A stretch of 35,700 nucleotides of DNA from an uncultured Muribaculaceae bacterium (GTDB taxonomy: Bacteria > Bacteroidota > Bacteroidia > Bacteroidales > Muribaculaceae), in the NCBI GenBank assembly GCA_934555895.1, contig CAKTFH010000023.1, positions 1 through 35,700 of the forward strand, given 5' to 3'. A program made the position numbers and the translations under genes. The notes beneath the pieces are model-generated. The model ran no database searches. It had not been told where the DNA came from and was given only the letters and a program-made list of their open reading frames with translations. Position 1 is the stretch's first letter; each line of letters starts with the position of its first letter. Of this stretch, positions 24,700-32,838 are shown piece after piece.

Positions 24700-26682
24700 T
24701 TACGCGTCGATGTTCGCGTAGTTGGCGTTCGCTTCTATGAAGTCGCGACGGGGAGCCACATCTTCGCCCATGAGCATTGAGAAGATGCGGTCGGCCTCGG
24801 CGGCGTCGTTGATGTGCACCTGCTTGAGCAGACGGTGCTCTGGCGACATGGTGGTGTCGCGGAGCTCCTTGTCGCTCATCTCGCCCAGACCTTTGTAGCG
24901 CTGCACCTTCGAGTTGGCTCCGTGTTCGGCAAGGAATGTCTGGAGCTGTGCGTCGTTCCAGCAGTATTCCTCGAATTTGCCCTTCGATGCTTTATACAGC
25001 GGGGGAGTGGCGAGATAGAGGTAGCCCTGCTCAATGACTGGGCGCATGCGGCGGTAGAAGAGTGTCATAAGCAGTGTGGCTATGTGGGCGCCGTCGACAT
25101 CGGCATCGGTCATGATTATCACCTTGTGGTAGGCGAGTTTCGAGAGGTTCACCTCCTTGCTGTCGGCTTCGGTGCCGATGCTCACGCGCAGTGCGCGGAA
25201 GATGTTGGTGATCTGCTCCGAGTCGAACACTTTGTGTTCCATGGCTTTCTCCACGTTGAGCACCTTGCCTCGCAAAGGCAGGATGGCCTGTGTGCGGCGG
25301 TCACGGCCGCTTTTGGCTGTGCCGCCGGCCGAGTCACCCTCCACGAGGAAGATTTCGCATTCGGCGGGGTCTTTGCTCGAGCAGTCGGCAAGTTTGCCGG
25401 GAAGGCCGCCGCTGGCCAGAGGCGATTTGCGCTGTACCTTGGTGCGTGCGTCGTAGGCGGCTTTACGGGCCTGTGCCGCAAGCACTACTTTGTCAACTAT
25501 TGTTTTTGCTTCACGGGGATGCTCCTCAAGGTAATTGCGCAGGGCGTCGGATACGGCGGTCTGCACGGCGCCTATCACCTCATTATTGCCGAGTTTGGTC
25601 TTGGTCTGGCCCTCGAACTGGGGCTCCATCACTTTCACTGAAATCACGGCTGTGAGGCCTTCGCGGAAGTCGTCGCTCGCGATGTCAACCTTGCATTTCT
25701 CAAGCAACTTGTTGTCTTCGGCGTATTTTTTGAGTGTGGAGGTAAGGCCTCGGCGGAAACCGGTGAGGTGTGTGCCGCCTTCGATAGTGTTGATGTTGTT
25801 TACGAATGAGTATATGTTTTCGTTGTATGTGTTGTTGTAGGTGAGTGCCACTTCCACGGGTATGCCCTGACGCTCGGTATCGAGATGTATCACATCGTTG
25901 ATGAGCGACTCTTTGTTGGAGTCGATGAACTCTACGAACTCGCTGAGGCCGTTCTTGGAGTAGAACTGCTCGCGGCGGGGATTGCCGTTCTCGTCGAGAT
26001 GACGCTTGTCGGTGAGGGTAAGTGTGATGCCTGCGTTGAGGAATGCCAGATCGCGCAGACGGTTGGCGAGCGTATCCCAGTCGTAGGTGGTCACGGTGAA
26101 TATGGTGTTGTCGGGGTGGAATGTCACCGAGGTGCCTGTGGTGTCGCTTTCGCCTATCATAGCGAGGTCGCAGGTAGGCTTGCCTTTGCTGTATTCCTGC
26201 ATGTATATTTTTCCGCCTCGGCGCACTTCGGCGCGGAGGTAATCGGAAAGAGCGTTCACACAACTTACACCCACACCGTGGAGGCCGCCCGACACCTTGT
26301 AGGAGCCTTTGTCGAATTTGCCGCCTGCATGAAGCACTGTGAGCACAACCTCAAGGGCGCTCTTGTGTTCCTTCTCGTGCATATCCACGGGGATGCCGCG
26401 GCCGTTGTCGACAACAGTGATGGAGTCGTCTTCGTTGATAGTCACCTCAATGTGGGTACAGAATCCGGCGAGTGCCTCGTCGATTGAGTTGTCGACCACC
26501 TCATATACCAGATGATGGAGACCTTTGACACTTATGTCGCCAATGTACATGGCCGGGCGCTTACGCACCGCTTCAAGTCCTTCGAGCACCTGAATGCTGC
26601 TCGCGCCATAATCATTGCCATCCTCGGCGTTGTTCGGCACCGTGGTAATGTTGTCGTCGATTTCAAATAAATCTTCTTGCAT
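24700..26682 (-). CDS. gyrB: DNA gyrase subunit B
   Basis: The ATPase subunit of DNA gyrase, which with GyrA introduces negative supercoils. Read from the ATG at 26682 (MQEDLFEID) it has 660 residues. The GHKL ATPase domain shows VLEGLEAVRKRPAMYIG, VVDNSIDEALAGF and GGLHGVGVSCVNALS. The Toprim domain has LVEGDSAGGTAKSGRDRRTQAILPLRGKVLNVEKA with the catalytic Glu and later the DADVDGAHI metal site. The C-terminal VQRYKGLGEM segment is complete. The size is that of the short GyrB form without the approximately 165-residue insertion of E. coli. An in-frame ATG at 26748 would add 22 residues (MKQGCRKGIAATAPN...) not expected in the family. The promoter at 26865-26895 leaves a long leader that contains both ATGs. 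Confidence 0.95.
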   Translation of the reverse strand: MQEDLFEIDDNITTVPNNAEDGNDYGASSIQVLEGLEAVRKRPAMYIGDISVKGLHHLVYEVVDNSIDEALAGFCTHIEVTINEDDSITVVDNGRGIPVDMHEKEHKSALEVVLTVLHAGGKFDKGSYKVSGGLHGVGVSCVNALSDYLRAEVRRGGKIYMQEYSKGKPTCDLAMIGESDTTGTSVTFHPDNTIFTVTTYDWDTLANRLRDLAFLNAGITLTLTDKRHLDENGNPRREQFYSKNGLSEFVEFIDSNKESLINDVIHLDTERQGIPVEVALTYNNTYNENIYSFVNNINTIEGGTHLTGFRRGLTSTLKKYAEDNKLLEKCKVDIASDDFREGLTAVISVKVMEPQFEGQTKTKLGNNEVIGAVQTAVSDALRNYLEEHPREAKTIVDKVVLAAQARKAAYDARTKVQRKSPLASGGLPGKLADCSSKDPAECEIFLVEGDSAGGTAKSGRDRRTQAILPLRGKVLNVEKAMEHKVFDSEQITNIFRALRVSIGTEADSKEVNLSKLAYHKVIIMTDADVDGAHIATLLMTLFYRRMRPVIEQGYLYLATPPLYKASKGKFEEYCWNDAQLQTFLAEHGANSKVQRYKGLGEMSDKELRDTTMSPEHRLLKQVHINDAAEADRIFSMLMGEDVAPRRDFIEANANYANIDA

Positions 26683-27010
26683 ATGTGCATATAAATCATT
26701 AGCGTTTGGCGCTGTGGCTGCGATGCCTTTCCGGCACCCCTGCTTCATGCTGCGGGGCTATGTATGCCGGATTGTTGAACAGCAGGCTGAGGTGCCCCTC
26801 CGCACTTCCACAGCACTTTGCACCGTAGGGGAAAATCCATCTCGCCTCCGGCGCTTTTACCCTACAAAGTTAATGAAAAATATGTTTTCAGCAAATAAAT
26901 CGATTCCAAAATCTCCATCAGAACGCATATAAAAACGCCTTTCAGGGGTCTGCTGGCTGCGGATTTGGCGTGGCCGGCTGACCTCGGGGCATGAGGAAAG
27001 AGCGAAACTT
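26683..27010. other. Intergenic region argR-gyrB
   Basis: 328 bases containing the gyrB promoter and leader. A GC-rich stretch at 26940-27000 after the argR stop is followed on the minus strand by GGCGTTTTTATATG (around 26940), which could end argR transcription, but the stem (ACGCC/GGCGT) would need a loop of over 30 bases, so I do not annotate it as a terminator. No tRNA or rpsT gene was seen. Confidence 0.4.
26865..26895 (-). promoter_or_regulatory. Consensus promoter of gyrB
   Basis: On the minus strand TTTG (26895-26892), 19 bases, then TAACTTTG (26872-26865), a full match. Transcription would start near 26858, giving a leader of about 175 bases to the chosen gyrB ATG. Gyrase genes are often supercoiling-sensitive; whether this one is cannot be seen. 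Confidence 0.7.
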
Positions 27011-27562
27011 TCAGAGTGTGTCGTCGGCGAAAAATGCTAGGCGTGCTTCCTGCATCACTTCCATCGGCAGAAATGAGCTGAGGAAGTTGAAGATGTGCTC
27101 GCGGGGTGTGTTTTCGCGCATGGCCACAAACACGGTATCGGCACCGGGAATAGTGCCGAGCACTATGTCCGAGTCGAGGGTGTCGATGTCGTAGGCAAGC
27201 CCCGACGCATATCCGTTGCGGGTCTTGATTACGACGAGGTTGCCGGTGATGTCGACCGAAAGCACCGAGCTGTGTATACCGCTGGCTGTCGAAGGAGATG
27301 GCTCGGCTGCGGTGACGATCGCAGGCTTATGTTTGCCTCTGGGAATGCCGTAAAGTCGTGAATCGCCGAGGATGTAGCGATAGTTGCCTCTGTCGTCGGA
27401 AACTTTGCTTGCCTTAAGCAACTTAAGGTCTCGCGACAGTGTGGCCTGCGTGATGATGTGGCCACACACGGCAAGTTGTTTCGAAAGCTCCTCCTGGGAT
27501 GATATTACCTGATGGATGAGAATTTCGATGATTTCTGGAAGGCGAGTCTTTCTGCTGTTCAT
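27011..27562 (-). CDS. argR: Arginine repressor ArgR
   Basis: A transcription factor that senses L-arginine, binds ARG boxes as a hexamer and controls arginine synthesis and breakdown. Read from the ATG at 27562 it has 183 residues. The winged HTH covers about 1-70, with SSQEELSKQL and the recognition segment ITQATLSRDLKLL. The C-terminal oligomerisation/arginine-binding domain includes LVVIKTRNGYASGLAYDID and LGTIPGADTVFVAMRE, where the Asp in GAD is the arginine contact. In-frame ATGs at 27589 and 27652 exist; the chosen start fits the family length best. No arginine genes lie nearby, and a palindrome upstream may be an autoregulatory site. It is slightly longer than typical (about 155) because of a segment between the domains. 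Confidence 0.9.
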   Translation of the reverse strand: MNSRKTRLPEIIEILIHQVISSQEELSKQLAVCGHIITQATLSRDLKLLKASKVSDDRGNYRYILGDSRLYGIPRGKHKPAIVTAAEPSPSTASGIHSSVLSVDITGNLVVIKTRNGYASGLAYDIDTLDSDIVLGTIPGADTVFVAMRENTPREHIFNFLSSFLPMEVMQEARLAFFADDTL

Positions 27563-27975
27563 AAAGGTGCTTTTTTGCTTCTCTGGCATCAGTCGGTTGG
27601 AGCGGATGAGAGGAGGATAAGAAGAATAAGTGATGCGTGTTACGCTCTGCATACGCGGGGAGCGTGAATCTTGGGGGTGGCGTGTTCCGCTGTTGGGTCT
27701 TGGGAAACCGGCGGCACTGATAAGTGTCAGGCATCAGCTACCGTAAAGCTGTAGTCATTCGGGCCCGCAGGTAAGTGCTGATGCGTGAGGTCGTTCGAGA
27801 ATCTTTTGGAGTCAATAGTGGTTTTCAGCGTGTGAAAGTACGCATATAAATTCATATATGCAATAAAGATTGGTATATTTTTGACAAAAGACGCTGATTT
27901 TGCATTTATTAACCTATCTGTGTTAAAATCTGCCGGGGAAACAGCGGGTATCACGGGGTCGAGAACTCCGATTTG
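27563..27975. other. Intergenic region upstream of argR
   Basis: 413 bases between waaA and argR. It holds a palindromic element (annotated separately) and weak promoter matches. A 75-residue minus-strand open frame at 27727-27954 has no signal peptide, recognised motif or family look and is not supported as a gene. No RNA gene was recognised. Confidence 0.4.
27833..27863 (-). promoter_or_regulatory. Possible argR promoter with palindrome in its spacer
   Basis: Minus-strand TTG (27863-27861), 20 bases, then TACTTTCA (27840-27833), a two-mismatch match to the -7 consensus. The spacer is filled by an inverted repeat, GCATATA (27842-27848) and TATATGC (27855-27861) around AATTCA. Its half TATGAAT resembles an ARG box half-site, so ArgR autoregulation is possible. 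The leader to the argR ATG would be about 265 bases. Confidence 0.3.
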
Positions 27976-29259
27976 TCAGTTGGAGCCTGGAGTCTGGAAA
28001 AGGTCTTTGTAGATTAGGTCAGTGGCTCCGAGATGGTCCTGGATGTAGTTGCCGGCGGCAGCTCCTGCCTGTCGTAGGGAAGCCTTGTCGTGGGTCAGAG
28101 TATCGATGGTGGTGTTGAACTCCTCTTTTGATGCTATGGAGAATCCTCCGCCGCAGTTTATCAGGTCGAAAGCTTCCTTGAATTTGGAATGGTTTGGACC
28201 GAAAATCACCGGCATGCCGTAGACTGCGGCCTCGTTGATGTTGTGGATGCCGGCGCCGAATCCACCTCCGATATAAGCTACGTTGGCATAGCGGTAGAGC
28301 GACGAAAGTTTGCCGAACGAATCTATTATGATGCCGCTCACGTTTTTCAGTTTTAGGGGTATCTGACCGGCAGGCAGATTGCTTCGTTTGATGACGCTTG
28401 TCCACTCCGACAGCAGTATTGCCGGCTTGTTGAAACGGTTGCGGAGGCGCTCGAGGCGTGTCTCGTTGAACTCATGCGGGGCGATGATAAATTTCACCTC
28501 GGGATGGGCGTTGAGCCATGGCACGTAGATGTCTTCGTCGGCTTCCCACGAACTGCCGGCTATGAAGCGCAGGGAGGCGTCATCGCCGAAGCCTGGGAAA
28601 CCGGGTATCTCCACAGTTGACCGCATCACATCGGTCACGCGGTCGAAACGTGTATCGCCGGCCACGGTCACATTGTTGACGCCTATCACTTTGAGCAGAC
28701 GACGCGAGCGCTCGTCCTGCACATAGATGTGGTCGAAGCATGTGAGCATCTTGCGGAACATGCCGCCGAGGCTTCGGAAGAAGCGCTGGCCGGGACGGAA
28801 GATGCTTGAGATGATGTAGGTGGGTATGCCGCGGCGTTTCAGCTCCTGCAGATAGTTGCCCCAGAATTCATATTTGATGAATATGGCCATCGAGGGGCGG
28901 GCGGCGTCGAGAAAGCGCTTTACGCGATGTGGAGTGTCGAACGGCAGATATACCACTGCGTCGACAAACGGATATTTTTTTCTTACCTCGTAGCCTGAAG
29001 GGGAGAAGAAACTTAGGAGGATGGGTTTCTCGGGATGCTCGCGGCGCAGGCGCTCTATCATGGGGCGTCCTTGCTCGAATTCTCCGAGTGATGACGCGTG
29101 AAACCATATGCAACCCGGTTTGTCGGCAAGCTTACGACGGAGCGTTTCGATGGTACGCCGCTGACCGGCTATCATCTTGTGTACTTTGGGGCTCCGCAGA
29201 GCCACAAGATTGGCTGCGGCTCCGTAGAGGCGTATTCCGGTGTTATAAAGAGGGTTCAC
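27976..29259 (-). CDS. waaA: 3-deoxy-D-manno-octulosonic acid (Kdo) transferase WaaA
   Basis: A GT30 glycosyltransferase of 427 residues that adds Kdo from CMP-Kdo to the lipid A precursor at the inner face of the cytoplasmic membrane. A short hydrophobic N-terminal segment (LYGAAANLVAL) may anchor it. HASSLGEFEQG at 54-64 contains Glu60, which aligns with the catalytic base of the SxGE motif. The C-terminal GT-B half has YIGGGFGAGIHNINEAAVYGMPVIFGP, which binds the CMP part. Length is typical. The gene lies 37 bases after gltX on the same strand and is probably co-transcribed with it, a pairing without obvious functional logic. Confidence 0.93.
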   Translation of the reverse strand: MNPLYNTGIRLYGAAANLVALRSPKVHKMIAGQRRTIETLRRKLADKPGCIWFHASSLGEFEQGRPMIERLRREHPEKPILLSFFSPSGYEVRKKYPFVDAVVYLPFDTPHRVKRFLDAARPSMAIFIKYEFWGNYLQELKRRGIPTYIISSIFRPGQRFFRSLGGMFRKMLTCFDHIYVQDERSRRLLKVIGVNNVTVAGDTRFDRVTDVMRSTVEIPGFPGFGDDASLRFIAGSSWEADEDIYVPWLNAHPEVKFIIAPHEFNETRLERLRNRFNKPAILLSEWTSVIKRSNLPAGQIPLKLKNVSGIIIDSFGKLSSLYRYANVAYIGGGFGAGIHNINEAAVYGMPVIFGPNHSKFKEAFDLINCGGGFSIASKEEFNTTIDTLTHDKASLRQAGAAAGNYIQDHLGATDLIYKDLFQTPGSN

Positions 29260-29296
29260 TGTCGGGCTGTGTGTGAAAGTGTGTGTGGGGGGTGGG

Positions 29297-30829
29297 TCAC
29301 TCGGCCGGTGTGATGTTCCGCAGGGCCTTTCGCAGGCGTTCTATGGTCTCGGGACGGCCGATGAGCTCTGTGATGTCGAACATATGCGGGCCTTTGCATT
29401 CGCCCACCACTGCCAGACGGAAAGCGTTCATCACGTTGCCCAAGTGGTATCCCTTGTCGGCAATCCAGCCGAGCACCACGGGTTCGGCTGCGGCCGACGA
29501 GAAGTCGTCGAGGCCATCAAGCACTTCGATGAGTTCTTCGATTATGGCAGGTGTATCCTGCTTCCAGCGTTTCTTTATGTCTTTTTCGGCATAGCTGTCG
29601 GGAGCCTGGAAAAAGAAGCGGCTCTGCTCCCAGAGGTCGCTCACGAAGTTGGCGCGGCTCTTGACCATGTCGACAGCTTTGGCGATATATTCGTCGCTGA
29701 AGTCGGCGGGATTCACGTCGTTTGCTTCCATCACAGGCTTGAAGAGGCTCACGAGTTCTTCGGCCGGCATGGCCATGAGGTATTCGTGGTTGAACCATTT
29801 GCCTTTTTCGAAAGCGAAACGGGCACCTGATTTCGAGCAATGTTCGAGCGAGAATTTAGCTATAAGTTCATCCATGCTCATGATTTCTGTGTCGTCACCG
29901 GGGTTCCAGCCCAGCAGCGCCAGGAAGTTGACCACAGCCTGAGGCAGATAGCCTTTCTCGCGGTAGCCCGAGGATATCTCGCCGCTCTTGGGGTCATGCC
30001 ACTCAAGCGGGAACACGGGAAAGCCGAGGCGGTCGCCGTCGCGCTTGCTCAGCTTGCCTTTGCCGTCGGGCTTGAGCAGCAGTGGCAGATGCACGAACTC
30101 TGGGCGTGTGTCGGCCCATCCGAATGCTTCATAGAGCAGTACATGCAGAGGTGCGGATGGAAGCCACTCCTCGCCGCGTATCACGTGGCTCACCTCCATG
30201 AGGTGGTCGTCGACGATGTTGGCCAAATGATAGGTGGGCAGGTCGTCGGCGCTTTTATACAGCACTTTGTCATCGAGAATCGACGAGTTGATGGTCACCT
30301 TTCCGCGGATGAGGTCGTTGACTTCCACATCGCGTCCGGGCTCGATGAGGAAACGCACCACATAGGGGGTGCCGTTGGCTATTAGCTCCTTCACCTCGCT
30401 TTCGGGTAGAGTGAGCGAGTTGCGCATGCTCATGCGGGTGGTGGCGTCATACTGGAAGTTGGGCTTCTCGGCTCTTGCCTTATCGAGTTCGGCAGGAGTG
30501 TCGAATGCGATGTAGGCTTTGCCGGCATCGAGCAGCTGCTTCACGTGGGCGCGGTAGATGTCGCGACGCTCGCTCTGTTTGTAAGGGCCGTAGGCTCCGC
30601 CTTCGCGCACACCTTCGTCGATGCCGATGCCGAGCCATGCGAGTGCCTCGTTGATATAGTCTTCAGCTCCGGGCACGAAACGGTTTGAGTCGGTATCTTC
30701 GATGCGAAGTATCATGTCGCCGCCGTGCTGGCGCGCGAAAAGATAGTTGTAGAGTGCTGTGCGCACGCCGCCGATGTGAAGGGGGCCTGTGGGGGAGGGT
30801 GCGAAGCGGACCCTTACTTTTCTGTCCAT
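29297..30829 (-). CDS. gltX: Glutamyl-tRNA synthetase
   Basis: Class I aminoacyl-tRNA synthetase that charges tRNA-Glu; 510 residues from the ATG at 30829. The HIGH-type motif is in [21 protein letters not shown] (residues 7-27) and the KMSKS-type motif is KLSKRDGD near 258-265. Both are in family contexts, and the C-terminal anticodon-binding part ends normally. A longer reading starts from a TTG at 30856 and is rejected. Bacteroidota gltX can be discriminating or not; the presence or absence of a glutaminyl-tRNA synthetase cannot be judged here. A consensus promoter lies upstream, overlapping the end of the HD gene. waaA follows in the same transcript. Confidence 0.96.
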   Translation of the reverse strand: MDRKVRVRFAPSPTGPLHIGGVRTALYNYLFARQHGGDMILRIEDTDSNRFVPGAEDYINEALAWLGIGIDEGVREGGAYGPYKQSERRDIYRAHVKQLLDAGKAYIAFDTPAELDKARAEKPNFQYDATTRMSMRNSLTLPESEVKELIANGTPYVVRFLIEPGRDVEVNDLIRGKVTINSSILDDKVLYKSADDLPTYHLANIVDDHLMEVSHVIRGEEWLPSAPLHVLLYEAFGWADTRPEFVHLPLLLKPDGKGKLSKRDGDRLGFPVFPLEWHDPKSGEISSGYREKGYLPQAVVNFLALLGWNPGDDTEIMSMDELIAKFSLEHCSKSGARFAFEKGKWFNHEYLMAMPAEELVSLFKPVMEANDVNPADFSDEYIAKAVDMVKSRANFVSDLWEQSRFFFQAPDSYAEKDIKKRWKQDTPAIIEELIEVLDGLDDFSSAAAEPVVLGWIADKGYHLGNVMNAFRLAVVGECKGPHMFDITELIGRPETIERLRKALRNITPAE

Positions 30830-30956
30830 ATTGTCGATTAGATGAATAGCTTGCAAGATGTGCTGCCGGACGGTGCCGGAAGCGTGGTAAAATGTTGGTC
30901 TTTAGGTGTCGCGGAATGCAGTTGGCTGCACCTGACGCACACCGCAAATGCGGGTG

Positions 30957-30988
30957 CAAATTTACGAAATCAATTCGGAGTTTGCAAA
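30957..30988 (-). promoter_or_regulatory. Promoter of gltX-waaA
   Basis: Minus-strand TTTG (30988-30985), 20 bases, then TAAATTTG (30964-30957), a full consensus match. The -33 element lies inside the last codons of the HD gene and the -7 element just after its stop. Start near 30950, leader about 120 bases. Confidence 0.65.
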
Positions 30989-31542
30989 CAATTGTTAACC
31001 GTGCCGAACTCGCCGTGCAGGCGTTCGAACCGCTCCAGTGCCGGCGTGCCGAATTTCGCGAGCGACGCCCTTACACGTTCGAGCGGTTTCTCGAGCATGT
31101 CGCCGTTTTTGGAGTAGAACTTGTCGGCATAGCAAATGAGCCGCTCCAGAAGTGTCTGCGGCATGTAGTTGCGGTCGGGTGTCAGGGCGGGGCGCATGCG
31201 CTCCACATCCTCGGGTGTGAGCCCTGTCCCGGTATGGCGCTCGGCCACCCTGGCATAGGTTTCGGGCGCGCCCTCGCGGCGCAGGAGGTCGGCACCGGCG
31301 CGTCCGTGAGCCATATATGGAAGTGTGCCGTGGCAGTCGATTCCTGCGGCGTCGGTGAGTGTGATGCCGATGTCGTGGAGCATGGCCGCTGCTTCAATAT
31401 CAGCTGGATCGAGGTCGAGATGATGCTCGCGGGCTATGGCCAGAGCCTTGTCGGCTACAGAGCGGCAGTGGCGCATGTAAATATCCCGCAGGCGCGTGCC
31501 TGCGGGATAATACTTGTCTATGATTTCCTGATAGGAGAACAT
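30970..31542 (-). CDS. HD-domain phosphohydrolase, uncharacterised
   Basis: A protein of 190 residues of the HD superfamily, metal-dependent phosphohydrolases. Conserved positions are His25 (MRHCRSVADKAL), His56-Asp57 (AMLHDIG) and Asp140 (ICYADKFYSK). His79 (AHGRAGADLL) and His103 (ERHTG) suggest a second metal, as in YqeK-type dinucleoside tetraphosphatases, but the substrate is not proven. The N-terminus EIIDKYYPAGTRLRDIYMRH is shared, as I recall it, by Bacteroides homologues, so the ATG at 31542 is preferred over the one at 31476. A perfect 12-bp hairpin lies in the first 60 bases of the coding region. The gene follows ilvE by 37 bases and probably shares its transcript. Confidence 0.83.
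   Translation of the reverse strand: MFSYQEIIDKYYPAGTRLRDIYMRHCRSVADKALAIAREHHLDLDPADIEAAAMLHDIGITLTDAAGIDCHGTLPYMAHGRAGADLLRREGAPETYARVAERHTGTGLTPEDVERMRPALTPDRNYMPQTLLERLICYADKFYSKNGDMLEKPLERVRASLAKFGTPALERFERLHGEFGTVNNCLQTPN
31482..31509. repeat. Perfect hairpin inside the start of the HD gene
   Basis: TATCCCGCAGGC (31482-31493) and GCCTGCGGGATA (31498-31509) are exact complements around the tetraloop GCGT. It encodes residues 12-20 of the HD protein. As RNA it would be very stable and could end part of the ilvE transcripts or slow translation of the HD gene. Confidence 0.7.
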
Positions 31543-31579
31543 GTCGTGTTTTTTTGACTGGTGTGTGGCGGATGTGGAA

Positions 31580-32608
31580 TCAGATATCCATCACTACATT
31601 CCAGCCGTGCTTATCCTCTATCTCACCGAGGCGGATGGCGCCGAGGGTGTCGTAGAGCTTGCGGGTGACAGGGCCCGGCTGGCCGTCTTTGGCGATGACG
31701 AATTTCTCGCCGGTGTCGAGGTCGTGGATTTCGCCTACGGGCGAGCAGACGGCGGCTGTGCCGCATGCGGCTGCTTCGTCGAATGTAGCTATCTCCTCCA
31801 CGGGGATGTGGCGGCATTCTACCTCCATGCCCATGTCGCGGGCAAGCTGCATGAGCGATTCGTTGGTGATTGAGGGCAGAATCGATTCCGATGCGGGAGT
31901 GATGTATTTGCCGTCCTTGATGGCATAGAAATTGGCCGGCCCGCACTCGTCGAGATATCTCTTCTCTTTGGGGTCGAGATAAAGCACTGCCGAGTAACCG
32001 AGCTCATGGGCTTTCTCGCCGGCTACAAGGCTTGCTGCGTAGTTTCCGCCCACTTTGAAACGGCCGGTGCCTTTGGGGGCCACACGGTCATATTCGCGCA
32101 TTATGCAGATGTTGGTGGGTTTGAAGCCTTCTTTGAAGTAAGGCCCCACGGGAGTGACGAGCACTATGAAGCAGTATTCGTCGGCGGGCTTCACACCCAC
32201 GCGGGCTGTCATGCCTATTTCCAGCGGACGGATATATAGCGAAGCTCCCGAGCCGTAGGGGGGGATGAAGCGCTGGTTGAGCCTGATAGCCATATCGACC
32301 ATCTTGAGGAAAATATCGGTGGGTATGGGCTCCATCTTCACGCCGACGGCTGAATCCTGGATGCGTTTGGCGTTTGCCTCGGGGCGGAACACCCTCACTT
32401 TACCGTCTTTTCCACGGAAGGCTTTCAGACCTTCGAAAATTTCCTGACCATAGTGGAGGGCGGTGGCAGCGATATGCATCTCGATAGTCTCCGACGACGA
32501 TATTTCTATCTCGCCCCATTTGCCGTTACGATAGTAGCAGCGCACATTGTAGTCGGTGGGCACGTATCCGAACCCTATTTTCGACCAATTGATGTCGGCT
32601 TCTTTCAT
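31580..32608 (-). CDS. ilvE: Branched-chain amino acid aminotransferase
   Basis: A PLP-dependent fold-type IV transaminase of 342 residues that interconverts Val, Leu and Ile with their 2-oxo acids, using glutamate. The PLP lysine is Lys185 in GRFKVGGNYAASL. Other family marks are ALHYGQEIFEGLKAFRGKDG near residue 52, RPEANAKRIQ near residue 76, YIRPLEIG and EVECRHIPVEEIATFDEAAACGTAAVCSPV near residue 263. The length and wording fit the BCAT subgroup with eukaryote-like features (about 340-355 residues), not the E. coli IlvE type (309). It is the first gene of a likely ilvE-HD unit. A -7-like element lies about 140 bases upstream, and no other branched-chain biosynthesis gene is nearby. Confidence 0.94.
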   Translation of the reverse strand: MKEADINWSKIGFGYVPTDYNVRCYYRNGKWGEIEISSSETIEMHIAATALHYGQEIFEGLKAFRGKDGKVRVFRPEANAKRIQDSAVGVKMEPIPTDIFLKMVDMAIRLNQRFIPPYGSGASLYIRPLEIGMTARVGVKPADEYCFIVLVTPVGPYFKEGFKPTNICIMREYDRVAPKGTGRFKVGGNYAASLVAGEKAHELGYSAVLYLDPKEKRYLDECGPANFYAIKDGKYITPASESILPSITNESLMQLARDMGMEVECRHIPVEEIATFDEAAACGTAAVCSPVGEIHDLDTGEKFVIAKDGQPGPVTRKLYDTLGAIRLGEIEDKHGWNVVMDI

Positions 32609-32745
32609 GATTGCGGTATAAAGTTGGTTGTTGATGTGTTAAATCCCGGTGGCACGACAGTCGCCTGCTGCGCCGTTCGGCTGAATGGTTGTGATTCGTC
32701 GGCAGACATTGACCATACTGGCTTTTTATCAACCGATATTTTCGA

Positions 32746-32753
32746 CAAAAGTA
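32746..32753 (-). promoter_or_regulatory. Possible -7 element of ilvE
   Basis: TACTTTTG on the minus strand matches TAnnTTTG; no TTTG is seen 19-20 bases upstream. Start near 32739 would give a leader of about 130 bases. Confidence 0.35.
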
Positions 32754-32783
32754 CAACTTTATTTTTTATCACTGCGTTTTTCT

Positions 32784-32819
32784 CCCGTTTTTTTATCTTT
32801 TTTTATTCGATAAGACGGG
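32784..32819. terminator. Hairpin after the DUF4965 gene
   Basis: CCCGT (32784-32788) pairs with ACGGG (32815-32819) and TTATC (32793-32797) with GATAA (32809-32813), separated by an unequal internal loop. It starts 20 bases after the minus-strand stop. No T-run follows on the minus strand, so terminator function is only probable. Confidence 0.45.
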
Positions 32820-32838
32820 CGGTAATGCTCCTCCTGGC

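Noticed and set aside
22859..24721. 620-codon open frame on the plus strand opposite rnr
   Set aside because: Antisense shadow of a clear RNase R; no signal, motif or start context, and unnatural composition (G, V, F, H).
27727..27954. 75-codon minus-strand frame upstream of argR
   Set aside because: No domain or signal peptide; covers the candidate argR promoter and palindrome.
31021..31045. GTTCGAACC stretch resembling a tRNA T-loop
   Set aside because: Lies inside the HD coding sequence and no cloverleaf can be built around it.
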